From the NCBI RefSeq assembly GCF_901000735.1, contig NC_081548.1, positions 8,558,711 to 8,622,710 on the forward strand: a stretch of 64,000 nucleotides of DNA, written 5' to 3'. The translations under genes were made by a program, and so were the position numbers. The notes under the pieces are model-generated. The model was not told the origin of the DNA and searched no databases. It was given only the letters and a program-made list of their open reading frames with translations. The stretch is from Corylus avellana (Eukaryota; Streptophyta; Magnoliopsida; Fagales; Betulaceae). Below, one piece after another: positions 22,471 to 33,794 of the stretch; position 1 is the stretch's first letter, and every line of letters starts with the position of its first letter.

Positions 22471-23000
22471 GTCCTAACGGGACACTTTCCCGTTATGACA
22501 GAAAGTGCAGATTTGTAAATCTGAGAATTCCACGTCTTAACGAGAAAGCAGTTCCGTTATGACGAGAAGAACAAATATCTCCTCTTCGTCACATGTCCCG
22601 TCTTAAGACACCAGTTGACGGGAAACTAGGGAATCTAACTTTGGTCCCGTTACATGTCTCATCCTAACAAGGTTCCTGACGGAAAAACAGAGGCTTCAAT
22701 GTTGCTCTTGTCACTTGTCCCGTTCTGACAAGCTTCCTGATGAGAAACCAAAGAGTTCAAATTTTGCTCCTGTCACATCCTCGTCTTGACGTAATTCCTG
22801 ACGACAAACCAAGGAGTCCAACTTCTACTCCCATCACATCCTCATCCTGACGCCATTCCTGATGAGAAACCAAGAAGTCCATCTTTGCTCCCATTGCATG
22901 TCCCGTTCTGACGGCACTCTTGACGGGAAACCAGAAAGCTCTTCACTCAGTCCCGTTACATATCTCGTTCTGACGAAAAACCAGGAAACTTCTCAGAAGA
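22471..23000. repeat. Tandem array of about 61-bp units
   Basis: About eight and a half degenerate units, each starting near GTCC(C/T)GT(C/T)(C/T)TGACG and containing a second half-site TTCCTGACGGGAAACCA. Several consecutive units count to exactly 61 bp (units starting at 22534, 22595, 22656, 22717 and on). Each unit holds an inverted pair around CCCGT...ACGGG. No spacer/repeat pattern of a CRISPR kind and no ORF. Confidence 0.8.
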
Positions 23001-23070
23001 CATTAAAACACTGGGAACACCCCTCAAACAACCCTTAAGGTTTTACACACAAATACTCAAAGTTTTAAAA

Positions 23071-23806
23071 ACAAAGACATTACAAGAATGGTCATTGAAT
23101 TGGTAATGACCCCGATGAAAAGTCAATTAATTGGTAATTGACTCCACAGTTCGTCGCCCAGTCCTATCCCTCGCGGGACAAGACTTAGGGATCTTAACCT
23201 CTTGTAAGTGAGAGAATACAACGGAAGACTTTTAAACTATAGGAATAGAAAGTAACAGCTACATTTCACACATACATTCACCAGAGTAACGATAAAGCAT
23301 CATGATATAAATAGGTCATCAAATGTACTGGTCAAAGACTGATCATCACAAAATAAGTTACAACCCAAATCATTGCCTTAAAATAAGATAAAGATCAAAT
23401 CCTAAGTTTAAGCAATGCCAAAGAGATGACAATCTTGATCATTGCCTCCCGTGTGGTTCCTCCGTCCTCCCACATGGATATCAACCAAACAGGGTCCATG
23501 TCTTCAAAAACAGCTCGGATTAGGTCCTGAGCAATCACCCAAGTCAGGTCCGTAGGCATCCTCCTCTAGGCTAGCTAAACCGCGCAATTATTCATAGTGT
23601 TGGGGAAAAACATAAAAATAAGGGGTATAAGTCTAAAGACTTAGTGAAGATTAATGCACGTAATACCCATACCAGTTTAGTGATGAACTCCATTTGATAA
23701 AGAATGCAAAAGTTTAGTCATGACAGTTTTCCATAGGTGCAATATAGATATAGTACATGCTTATAATCATGAGTAACAATGATAGTTCAATAGTATGGTC
23801 TTGTAA
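23071..23806 (-). mobile_element. Decayed gypsy-like LTR fragment, minus strand
   Basis: On the minus strand, 23230 down to 23100 (CCTAAGTCTTGTCCCGCGAG, then GAACTGTGGAGTCAATTACC) corresponds to the LTR end at 29850..29930. The segment 23800 down to 23610 corresponds to 29330..29490. It is therefore a second, inverted member of the LTR family at 27900..29942, truncated where the next LTR begins. Confidence 0.6.
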
Positions 23807-24487
23807 TACCCCGATAAATTATCACCTATTTATGAAAATGTTAAAATCCTTTGAACCAAATATTTATAAAAAAACAGGGCCAACACAAAAACCCTAAGAC
23901 CCTCTTTAAGCCTTTGGAGCCTTTTTGCAAGCAAAAGCCCAAGTCCACATTCTCTAGACAAGCGCTCACTCGGGACCACACTGAGCGCTCGTCTGAATCT
24001 CACGCCACCCTCGTGAAGATCGTATTCTGAACCCTTTTGGCTTTTTGCGAATAGTACGCGAGTGCTCACGTGAATAGTACACACAAGCGCTCGTTGACCA
24101 TTTTTAGACCCCCAGTTAATTACCAAAAACAAACACACGCCTGAAAAAGCATTTTGGGCTCATTGTAACAATACACGAGCGCTCGTCACTGGGGAACACA
24201 CGAGCGCTCGTTCCTTTTTGACAGAATGCACATTTTGCCCTCAGCTTCCTTCTCCTATAAATACCCACACCCATTCGTGCCCAGCCTTCATTCTGCCCCC
24301 TCCGCCCTAGAGAAACTCTGTCACTTTGTCCCTTGAAGTGTGAGTGAGCCTTATGGGAAACCTTGGAGAAAGGAGCGTTCTTGAAAAACTAGCTTGTTAA
24401 GGTAACCCCTACGCCCTCTTATTATGTGTTACTAGCCTTTTGATTTTAGTAGCTTGTTAATATCTTGAAGTTTTAAGATTTTCAAGT
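23807..24487 (+). mobile_element. 5' part of a gypsy-like LTR with GAGCGCTC palindromes
   Basis: Starts TGTAATACCCCGATAAATT, a typical gypsy LTR start. Contains six or more copies of a GAGCGCTCG-type palindrome (near 23963, 23986, 24087, 24177 and 24200) upstream of a TATA box CTATAAATACCC at 24254. It is interrupted by the solo LTR at 24488 and resumes at 25827. Confidence 0.65.
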
Positions 24488-25821
24488 TGTTAAGTGCCAA
24501 AATATTCATATTTTAGCCCTTAAACTTATGTGTGTTAACTCCTTAAGTGTTGTTAAATTGTGTATTTTAGTTCTTTTATGTGTTTTTCATGCTTTTGTAG
24601 GCTTTTGGAATAAAAGGAAGTAAATCTAGAAGATTTGGGCTTAAAGAGAGAATTTGAGAAAAATTGGAGGTCCTGCCAGTGCGATCAACTGTGATCGAGC
24701 GCACTACCAGAGAAGACAAAGCATGAAGCGGCCACATGCAATCGAGTGCACACGGGTTGCAATCGATCGCACCCATGCGCAGGTGACACATCAAGAGTGT
24801 GGCCAGACTGTTAGTATTTTCATATTAGGGTTTTCCAACTCCCATTTGTAATAGGAGTAAAACCCTACGAATTTCCTAGGTTTACTTGCGTAACAAGGAT
24901 TTCTAAAGCCTATAAATAGACCTCTTAGCCTCTAGGAATAGGTGTGGAGAAAAGAGGCACAAGCTTTGGAAATGAACTAAAGGCTAAATCAAGAGGAGTT
25001 TGGGCTTTTCTTCTCTTCTACCTTTTATTTTCATTATGTAGTTTATATTTTTAATTAGGGCTAGATTTAAGCCCTAATCATGTCTATTTATGATTGCAAT
25101 ATTGGCGCCTTTGCTACAATTATATTTTGGTGTATTTAACTTGATTAATACATGTTATCTTGTATTCCTCGTATGTGTTTGTCCGGCCAACATATACATG
25201 TGGTATGGACTAATTAGTTAAATCAATTTAGACGACCGAGTCCTGGGTTTAATAAGAGTAACAAAAGATATCCACGCTGGATTCTTGGGTTAATCAACAT
25301 GGGGAACCGGGAGTAGACAACCTTGCTGTAGGCCTCGTGTGTTTGTCGATTTTCATAGATTTTTGCTTTCTTAAAGAACCACTTAGTAGACACTCATGCT
25401 AAATCCTTTAAGAAAGAAAAGAATTAGAGTAGACATCCATGCCTAATTCGTTGCTTAGGGAAATCAATAGTTTAAGGAGTAGACACCTATGCCCTTAGGT
25501 TGGCAAACATTAGATATACCGGTATAATTGGCGCATTGGCATATTGTTATTTTAATTAGTCTGAGTAGTAGTGGATATCAAAACCCTAATTCTTTTTAGT
25601 TTTAGTTATTCTTTTATTTTATTTCTTTATATTAAATTCAATCGTGACAATTGAATTTTTTTTTGTTTAATTAAATAGGAATTTACTTATAAGCATAATT
25701 TACCAATCCTCGTGGGAATGATCTCGTATTTGCCTGCTATACTATCGGTTGATCTTGTGCACTTGCGAGTAAAACGTACTAAGTATTTGCCTACTAATTT
25801 AGGTAGGTATTTGGCATAACA
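24488..25821 (+). mobile_element. Solo LTR (gypsy-like) nested in another LTR
   Basis: A 1334-bp sequence begins TGTTAAGTGCC, ends GGCATAACA, and is flanked by a perfect 5-bp TSD CAAGT (24483..24487, 25822..25826). A CpG-rich cluster of GATCGAGCGCAC-type words (24676..24775) precedes a TATA box CCTATAAATAGACC at 24909. The start is homologous to the LTR at 30585. No partner LTR or interior is present, so it arose by LTR-LTR recombination. Confidence 0.88.
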
Positions 25822-25826
25822 CAAGT

Positions 25827-26960
25827 GTCGTTTTTACTCTCTTAATATTATGATTTTTAAAGATGTTATAATACCCTTTTTCTTAGAATGTTTTCAAAAG
25901 AGAAAGCTTTCAAACCACCTTTGTTTCCTTGTAAAGTTGCTTGGTGATATGTTTTGCACTTGGGTGTGCCTAATTCTTAAAAAATAAAGAGAAATGTTTT
26001 CAAAAGGCCTTTAAACACCTCTTTTATTCCTTGTGTTGTGTTTTCTTGTGGTACTCGTGTTTATTTTGAGTATAGGAAGAGAAATACCAACCCATAGCCT
26101 TAAAAAGGAGCCTATAAGCATTTTTGGGACTTCTGGCCAAAACCCTAACCCCCTGGACAAACGCTCGTCCTTGGGTACGAGCGCTCGACCAGAGGCCGGC
26201 TCTTGTGCTCATTAGCCCTTAAATGTTCGAAGGTCTTGGTAGCTCTTTTTAGTTAAATGGAACCTCGTAGAATTTTCTAAGTACTGCTTGTAACGATAGG
26301 TCATGTTTCGTTATAGCTAGAATTTGTGATGTCTGAGGGATTAAGCGAGCATACCAGGTAAGTAATCACTTACAAACACTTTCTTTAAAAACGTGAGATA
26401 TGTCAGTTGACTGACCACGCCCATGATATGTGCATGTCTACTTTTTGTAATAACTTGGTAATTGCTTTAATAACTTGGTAATTGCTTTAATAATATGTTG
26501 ATAAGATGCATTGTATGACGTGGTACACTGGTATGTGCGGTATAACGGCCATGAACTTACTATATATGCTTGATTCTATGGTCAAATGTGTGTGTTGTTA
26601 TACGAGCCTTGGATCTAATGGTTGTTTCGTGCCCCGTACAGCCTTAACATTCGGTCACCACCCTTTACTAAACCATACTTTTATGGTGTATTAATTAAGA
26701 CAATACCTATTTTTCTAAATGTTTGCTAAAACTGCATGTTTATTTCCGCCTAATAATATAAAGCTCATGTTATGCCTAATCGTAAGGTTACTTACTAAGT
26801 CTTTAGACTTAAGTTGTTATTACCCCTTTTACAAAGCTTGTCACTAAGACCCTAGCGTGGCACGATCACCACTACAGTCTTATCTTAAGATTCAGTAAGT
26901 CCATGGCCGTTAAGGTTTGAACACTTTAATCCATAAGGCAAAAAAAGTGAGATTGTTGTC
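25827..26960 (+). mobile_element. 3' part of the GAGCGCTC-type gypsy-like LTR
   Basis: Continues the LTR begun at 23807. It has two further palindromes (near 26161 and 26181), then CGTGGTACACTGGTATGTGC (from 26519) and the ACTTACTAAGTCTTTAGACT motif (near 26788). Matching blocks occur in the same order in the LTR at 27900..29942. The end is lost at about 26960. Confidence 0.6.
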
Positions 26961-26989
26961 TAGGATCCCTATAATGAGAGGGGAATAAT

Positions 26990-27870
26990 ATTAAGCCACC
27001 TATTTGTTGTGGATGATAATCTGTTGTTTTGCAAATCAAATGATGTGGAATGGAACCGTATTAACAAGTTGCTAGCAACATATGAAAAAGTGTCGAGGTA
27101 GAAACTGAATAAGGAGAATACGTCTATTTTCTTCAATTAGCATTTCAAAAGGAAAGTTAAAGAATTTGTTCTTTTTCAAGCAGGTGTACAAGTATCTATT
27201 AATTTCATAAAATATTTGGGCTTATCGGCAATTGTGGGAAAGTCAAAAAATCACACCTTCAAGGGGATAAAAGGGAGAATATGAGAACAAATTAATGGGT
27301 AGAAGGAGAAATTCATATCACAAGCTAAAAAAGAGATTCTCATCAAGGCGATAATTCAAGCTATCCCAACGTACAACATGAGTGTTTTTATGCTGCCCAA
27401 AGATATGTCGAGATATTAATTATTTGATACTTCTATTTTGGTGGGGACATAAGGAAAATGTTTGAAAAATTTCCTAGATGAGTTGGGCAAAGTTGGGGAA
27501 GTCTAAATTTATGGGTGGCATGGGATTCAAAGAACTTGAGTGCTTTAATAAAGCTCAATTGGCTAAGCAAAGGCGGTAGTTGATTCAACAACCAAATTCA
27601 TTAGTAGCACGGGTTTTTAAAGTGAGATATTACCTACAATAGCATTTTTTGGAGTTTAAGTTGGGTAATAGGTCATCTGATGCTTGGAAAAGTATTTTGC
27701 AGGCAAATGATCTTTTGAAGGCAGGATTGGTGTAGTGTATGGGTGATGGATCCCAAATAAAAATTTGTGAAGATAAATGGCTACTAAACTAGTCTTCTTT
27801 TGCAGTGCAATCACCAGGTCAGAGATTGGGGAGAGAGGCACGAGTAAAAAAAAAAACTTATTGATGACGA
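26990..27870 (+). pseudogene. L1-type LINE reverse transcriptase, C-terminal part
   Basis: Conceptual translation shows the YxDD-adjacent region (VVDDNLLFC, with V for A in the catalytic FADD) and the downstream L1 blocks KYLGLSAIVGKSK, INGWKEKFISQAKKEILIKA, AIPTYNMSVFMLPK. Many stops and frameshifts interrupt it. It is co-oriented with the RT fragment at 21223..21632 and probably belongs to the same original LINE insertion. Confidence 0.78.
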
Positions 27871-27899
27871 TACATGATGGTGGAATGTGATTATAGTAA

Positions 27900-29942
27900 T
27901 GGAATCTGATCGGACGTACGCCCGAGGACCACTGTATCTACGCTCTTGTCTTTAAGTGAGGACGTACGCTAGGGGACCACCAGACGCACTCTGCCAATAG
28001 TTCACCGTACTATGCAAATAGTACGCGAACGTATGCCCCTATAGTACTGGACGTACTCTACTTTTGGGTTTACCCCTGAATAATACATGGACATACGCTA
28101 CAGCCTTTGGACCGCTAGGTAAATAGTACCGGACGTCTGCTATTTTTCAAAATAGTTGGTAGCGCTCTCTGCTTTTTCTCACCTATAAATACCCTATACC
28201 TTCAACATTTAAGCCTCATTTTCGCCCCCAGGCTCCCAGAAACCATGTGTGAGTGCCTTTGTGAGTTTTGTGAGTCTTGGAGAAGGAAATGTGATTCTTG
28301 AAGGTTTTTGGCTTCAAGGAGGTAATCTTCTAAACTTATTTTGTTCTTTAGTTGTTATGTTGTTTAAGTGTTTTTCATAGTTAGCTTAGTTGGTAGTTTG
28401 TAGCTTTTAGTTATGTTGTTGCCCTTAATCTTGGTTTAAGCATGGGTTAGCGTTTAATTCCTGTTGAGCATATTTCCTTTTGCATGGAGGTGTTGTTTTG
28501 AGATAGGAGGTCCGAGGAATCATTTTGGTAGCTTTAGAACCAGTTTGGGAGAATAAGAGGACGGTTGAACCAAATGAGGTTCTACCTGAACCTTTTGGGC
28601 AGACATACGGCCACAGACCCGGACGTACGGTCAGAAGTGTTCCAGGGAATGCCACTTTAGCCAGTCATCCGATAACCTCTGTTTTCATGTTTTACATTCG
28701 TTTTAGTTGGATTTAAAACTAATAATAGGTATTTTCTCAGTATTCGAGATTATGGAGCCTCAAAGAAATTTTATGGAGGAGCTTTATGACCCAAGTCAGT
28801 ACAAACTCACATGGATGCTTGTTGTTACTTTTCCCGCATTGCACATCTATTTTACATATATCAAACATGCCTATTTTGCAACTCTCATGAAATACATTTT
28901 GAAACTGCTATGAACTCTCTTTTGTGAAAACGTGTATTGTTTAATAAGATAACAATGAGGCTTGTAAAACTATGCATGTAAAAGATTGATAAAATTAATT
29001 GCATCGTATGACATGGTACACTGATACGTGCGGGATAATAGCCATGGGCTTACTATATAGGTTAACTTTCTGGTCAAATGTGTGTGAGTGTGGGCTTTGG
29101 ATTCAATGGTTTCGTGACCAGGTGCAACCATTCCCTAATTGATGGTCACTATAGGACGGACATCATTAGTGGTGTGGGCCACCCGAGGTCGGACTCGGTC
29201 GTGCCACAGTTGTTATGTACTGTAGCGTACAATATTTAGGACACCGGTGTTGTATTACAAATACCTCGTGACAGCACCAACCATGCTGAGAGGAGGTAAT
29301 ATCTCGGGTAGACTATACGGTTGAACAATTATTGTTACTCATGATTGTAAGCATATATTATATCTATATCACATCCATGATAAACTGTCATCTCATAATA
29401 TTGCATGTGCTTTATAAACAACTGAGTTCACTATTTAATGACGAGTACATCATGTGCATTTATACTTACTAAGTCGTCGGACTTACCCTTATATTATTAT
29501 TATTATTTTTTTTTTTTTCGATATGTACAACTATGTTGTTATAGATAGTTTAGCAGAAGATCGATACTGCGAAGCATCCAGTTATTGTGGAGGATTTCAC
29601 CCGGGAGATACTTGAGGACTTATTATGAGCTTGGGCGAGTGCTCATGGTAATTAGTACGTCGCGTTATGTTGTAGACTTAGAACTTTTATACGTGTCTGC
29701 ATATTAAGGTATAGTATGAATCCCTTGTAAAGATGATATGTATAGTATTTCAACTACTTTGATGTTCCTTGGTAGATGCTCTAGTTGTAATGATTAATGT
29801 TTATAGAACTTTAATACTTTCCGATGTTTAGTATCCTCTCTTTTAGGGAGTAGAGGTTCCTAAGTCTTGTTCTGCGAAGGATAAGGCTGGAAAACGAACA
29901 GTGAAGTTAATTACCAGTTAATAAATTTCCTGGACGTTACAC
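27900..29942 (+). mobile_element. Gypsy-like LTR with GGACGTACG-type motif clusters, 5'-truncated
   Basis: Clusters of GGACGTACGC-like words (27912..28140) precede a TATA box CCTATAAATACCC at 28187, with two more copies after it (28602..28635). Downstream blocks match the LTR pieces at 25827..26960 and, inverted, 23071..23806. The LTR end CTGGACGTTACA lies at about 29941. The TGTAAT start is missing. Confidence 0.6.
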
Positions 29943-30391
29943 AAGTACTTCTCTATTTTCTATGATTTATTTTCTAAATTCTCTGCATCAACATTTCTTG
30001 AGGCTCCAAGTGTAGTGATTAATTATTTGCATTAGGAGCTTTGTAAATTGTCTCTTTAAAGTTTTCAAATATAGCATTATCTTATTATGTCTAAGCTTAA
30101 GGTAGTAGAAGATATTGTTTAGTGAGGTTTTAGAACAATTTCACCATCATCAATTTCACCATCTCCACCTAAATTAAGTCAAGGAGATGACATATACAAT
30201 AGGATTATTCTACTAGTTTAATTTTCTGTTTTCTTTGCTTAATTTATTCTTGTTTATGGTTTGTTAAGTTTAATGGCAAGCACTGATTCAATCATGTTAA
30301 AATATTTATTAAATGAGTGAAGATGAGTTTTAAAAGTTATTTTGAATTATGCATTAGGTAAGTGGAAAAGTTACTCATTATGGCTGCCTAA
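29943..30391. other. AT-rich sequence upstream of the FRS pseudogene
   Basis: No ORF or repeat boundary seen. It may contain the former promoter and 5' UTR of the FAR1-related gene. Confidence 0.3.
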
Positions 30392-30584
30392 ATGGACAAT
30401 GAGGGCGAAGTTGAATCTTTGTATACACGTATTCCAACTGATGAAGCTTTATTCAAGCAAGATTGCCCTCAAATAGGTTAGACTTTTCATCTTTTGTTTG
30501 GGTTATCATTTTGCTTTGACACACGAAGATGGCTTTTAACTTTGTATCCCTTTTTGATAGATGTGGATGAAGAAGTTGAAGAAC
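30392..30584 (+). pseudogene. FAR1-related (FRS) gene, first exons
   Basis: An ATG at 30392 opens an 85-nt exon (MDNEGEVESLYTRIPTDEAL...) ending at a donor ATAG|GTTAGA (30476/30477). An acceptor TTTTTGATAG at 30560 leads to an acidic exon (DVDEEVEE). Phases agree (1 + 2). Coding then breaks at 30584, exactly at the 5-bp TSD of the LTR element, and resumes after 33789. Confidence 0.7.
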
Positions 30585-33500
30585 TGATAAATGCCAAATA
30601 TTCCATATTTGGACCCCTTTATTTACATTAGTTAATCCTTTAGTTGTGTTGTTATTTAATGTTTTGTGTTAATTTTGTGTTTTTAGTGTTTTGTGGGTCG
30701 TTGAAGAAAAACTACTGCTTTATAGGAAAAAATGCAAAGTTTGGAATAAAGCATACTTCGAGAAGACTTAGATGATGTGGTTAAATTTAACAAAATCCAA
30801 GAAAAATGTTAAATCAAATTAGATTGGATTAAATTTCAAATTGGATAAGATGTCGGATTGGATTCAAATTCAGATTCTGTACACGTCTCAGTATTTTGAC
30901 CATAACTTTCCGATCAAATATCGGATTGAAGTGATTAGCGGTATTAGAAAGCTAACTCAAAATACTACAGTTTATTGTGAAATAGGATTTTCCTAATTTG
31001 GACGGTTACTATGCCAAAATCGCCCTGCAATAAAAGGACACAAATTTGGACGAATCCTATTCCGATTCTATTTTGACTGGGAGACAGACCTCCGAATTAT
31101 CTAGGTTTAATAGGGCTTCTAGGACTTCCCTAAGCCTATAAATAGACCTCTTTGCATTCAAGAAAAAATAAAGAGAATTCCAGAGAGCAAAATTTTACAA
31201 TTTTTCTCTTTTTAGTTTAGGTTTTCTTTAGATTTAGGTTTTATTTTTATGTGGAGCTAAATTTCCAACTAAGGTTGAGGATGAAGCCTCACCGATGAAG
31301 AACACCAATACTTTCATGTAAGTCTTTATTTATCTGATTTTATTGGGTTTAATATTTCAATTGTTTTACTTCTTTTCAATTGTGCTATGTTGTTGTCAAG
31401 TTTGAGTTTAACTGTAACTGTGATTTGCCTTTCATTAGCTTGCTTAAAGGGTTGAACACATCATTATGTCATTAGGAGTCTAAGTCCTTTGACTTATTTT
31501 TGGGTAAAAGAGATTTCACTTGTTTTGAGATAAATTTTTATGAGCACATTAACATGTTTTCTGTGAGGTATGATGTTTGAGCTTAAGCTTGTTCTCTTTG
31601 AGATTTGTTGGATGACCTATTGATGAATAACCATTGGCTTGAAAGATATAAAAAAATAAAAAAATGAAAAAGAGAAGGAAAAAGAAAAGAAAGATCATGT
31701 TGAGTTTTCCGTTGAGTAACTGGACCTCTTGCCTCATTAAGCATTGGGTGTTTGTGTTAAAAGGTGTGAAGTTCAGTGTTGATTTATGATATGGCTAGTC
31801 TGGCTTCGTAGCCTTTTTGACATAAGTTAATAGGCCCTTAGGGATGTTCTACATCTAGTGCCCTAAAGCCACCTGACTTAGGAGTCATTGGCCTAACACT
31901 TGTTACATTGGTCAATTAGAAAGCTTAAGGGAGTTAGACATTGCAAAGCCTATTAAAAAAAAAAATGCATATCTTGCCTTGGATGTTTCATATGTTAGAG
32001 ATTCTTACAAATTCTATGGAACTTGTCTTGAGCTTAAACTGAAAGTTCCATGATTGTATGCTAATTACACTTTACACTTTTCAGAACATATGAGGTCTCA
32101 ATTGTTCATATATAAGTGATTTGATTTTGGATTTCCTATTGACTATGATATAGGTGTTTGTCTTTTTAAGTTTGCTCATGAATAAGAACCATGGTTTATG
32201 TGAAAATTCTTTCTTGTTAACAACATAGTGCACAATGTTTGTGGGTATCATTCCTGTTAAGTCCTCACAAGACTTCATTCATCCACTAGGGATGCCTAGG
32301 GGTTTAAAAGGCTTGTTGCATATGCTAAATGCAATAGTCTCTCCCATGAAAGAGGATTTATGTTTCTTGTTTTCCTTTTATTTTTCGTTTTGTTTTACTA
32401 AGGGACTAGCAAAATGTAAGTTTGTGGGTATTTGATAAGTGCCAAATATTCTATATTTGGACCCCTTTATTTACATTAGTTAATCCTTTAGTTGTGTTGT
32501 TATTTAATGTTTTGTGTTAATTTTTTGTTTTTAGTGTTTTGTAGATTGTTGAAGAAAAACTACAACTTTAAAGGAAAAAATGCAAAGTTTGGAAGAAAGC
32601 ATACTTTGAGAAGACCTAGATGATGTGGTTAAGTTTAACCAAATCCAAGAAAAATGTTAAATCAGATCAAATTGGATTAAATTTCAGATTAGATAAGATG
32701 TCGGATTGAATTCAAATTTAGATTCTACACATGTCTTAGTATTTGACCATAACTTTCCGCTCAAATATCAGATTGACGTGATTCAAGTGGCATTAGAATA
32801 ACTCAAAATACTACAGTTTATTGTGAAATAGAATTTTTCTAATTCGGATGGTTATTATGCCAAAATCTCCCTGAAATAAAATGACACAAATTTGGATGAA
32901 TTCTATTCCAATTTCAAACTTCTATTTTGACTGCAAGACAGACCTCCGAATTATCTATGTTTAATAGGGCTTCTAGGACTTCTCTAAGCCTATAAATAGA
33001 CCTCTTTGCATTCAAGAAAAAATATAGAGAATTTCAGAGAGCAAAATTCTACAGTTTTTCTCCTTTAGTTTTGGTTTTCTTTAGACTTAGGGTTTATTTT
33101 TATGTGGAACTAAATTCCGAACTAAGGTTGGGGATGAAGCCTCACCGATGAAGAACATCAATACTTTCATGTAAGTCTTTATTTATCTGATTTTATTGGG
33201 TTTAATATTTCAATTGTTTTACTTCTTTCAATGTGTGGAGTGATTCTTAAATATCTTTTGTGATTCGAGGATACACTTGATGATTTAAGATAATTTCACA
33301 TAATTGATTGCTTGATTTTATTTACCTAAATAATCGGATATCTGTTGTGATTTGTTCTACGGATACATTTGGTGTTTCAATTAAAATTGGATATCTTTTG
33401 TGATTTATGGATACATCTGATGATTTAATTGATATTGGATTCCTCTTGTGATTTGTGCAATGAATGGATACATGGGATGGTTTTGATTAATTGCTTGAAG

Positions 33501-33789
33501 CATAGTAAAATATATCTAAGATTTTAATTGTGAGAACTTCAGATTAATATTGATAAACATGGAAGTATGTTGTTATGATTCGGTGAGTGTGAATTCTCAA
33601 ACCTTAGTATTTTATCTCTTAGTTTATTTTAATTAGTTTATGTTTGTCTTTTAATTTTTAAAATCAAAATTCAAAACTCTTTTGGAACTAGATTAGGATT
33701 TAATTAATTTAGATTTAAATTGCTCTTTCAAAAATACAATTCTCTGTGGATTCAACTTCGCACTTGCGAGTATTAAAATTTGCACAACA
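30585..33789 (+). mobile_element. Internally deleted gypsy-like LTR retrotransposon
   Basis: The element starts TGATAAATGCC and ends TTTGCACAACA, with a perfect 5-bp TSD AGAAC (30580..30584, 33790..33794). The 3' LTR is complete (32434..33789). The 5' copy retains only its first 800 bp (to about 31385). The rest of that LTR, the primer-binding site and all coding sequence are gone; about 1 kb of 3' interior remains (31386..32433, ending in the purine-rich AAGTTTGTGGGTATT). TATA boxes CCTATAAATAGACC lie at 31137 and 32990. The interior matches 9831..10837 inversely. It interrupts the FRS gene. Confidence 0.9.
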
Positions 33790-33794
33790 AGAAC

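Noticed and set aside
22471..23000. Possible CRISPR-like array
   Set aside because: Units are contiguous and diverged with no constant repeat separated by unique spacers, and this is a plant nuclear context; it is an ordinary tandem repeat.
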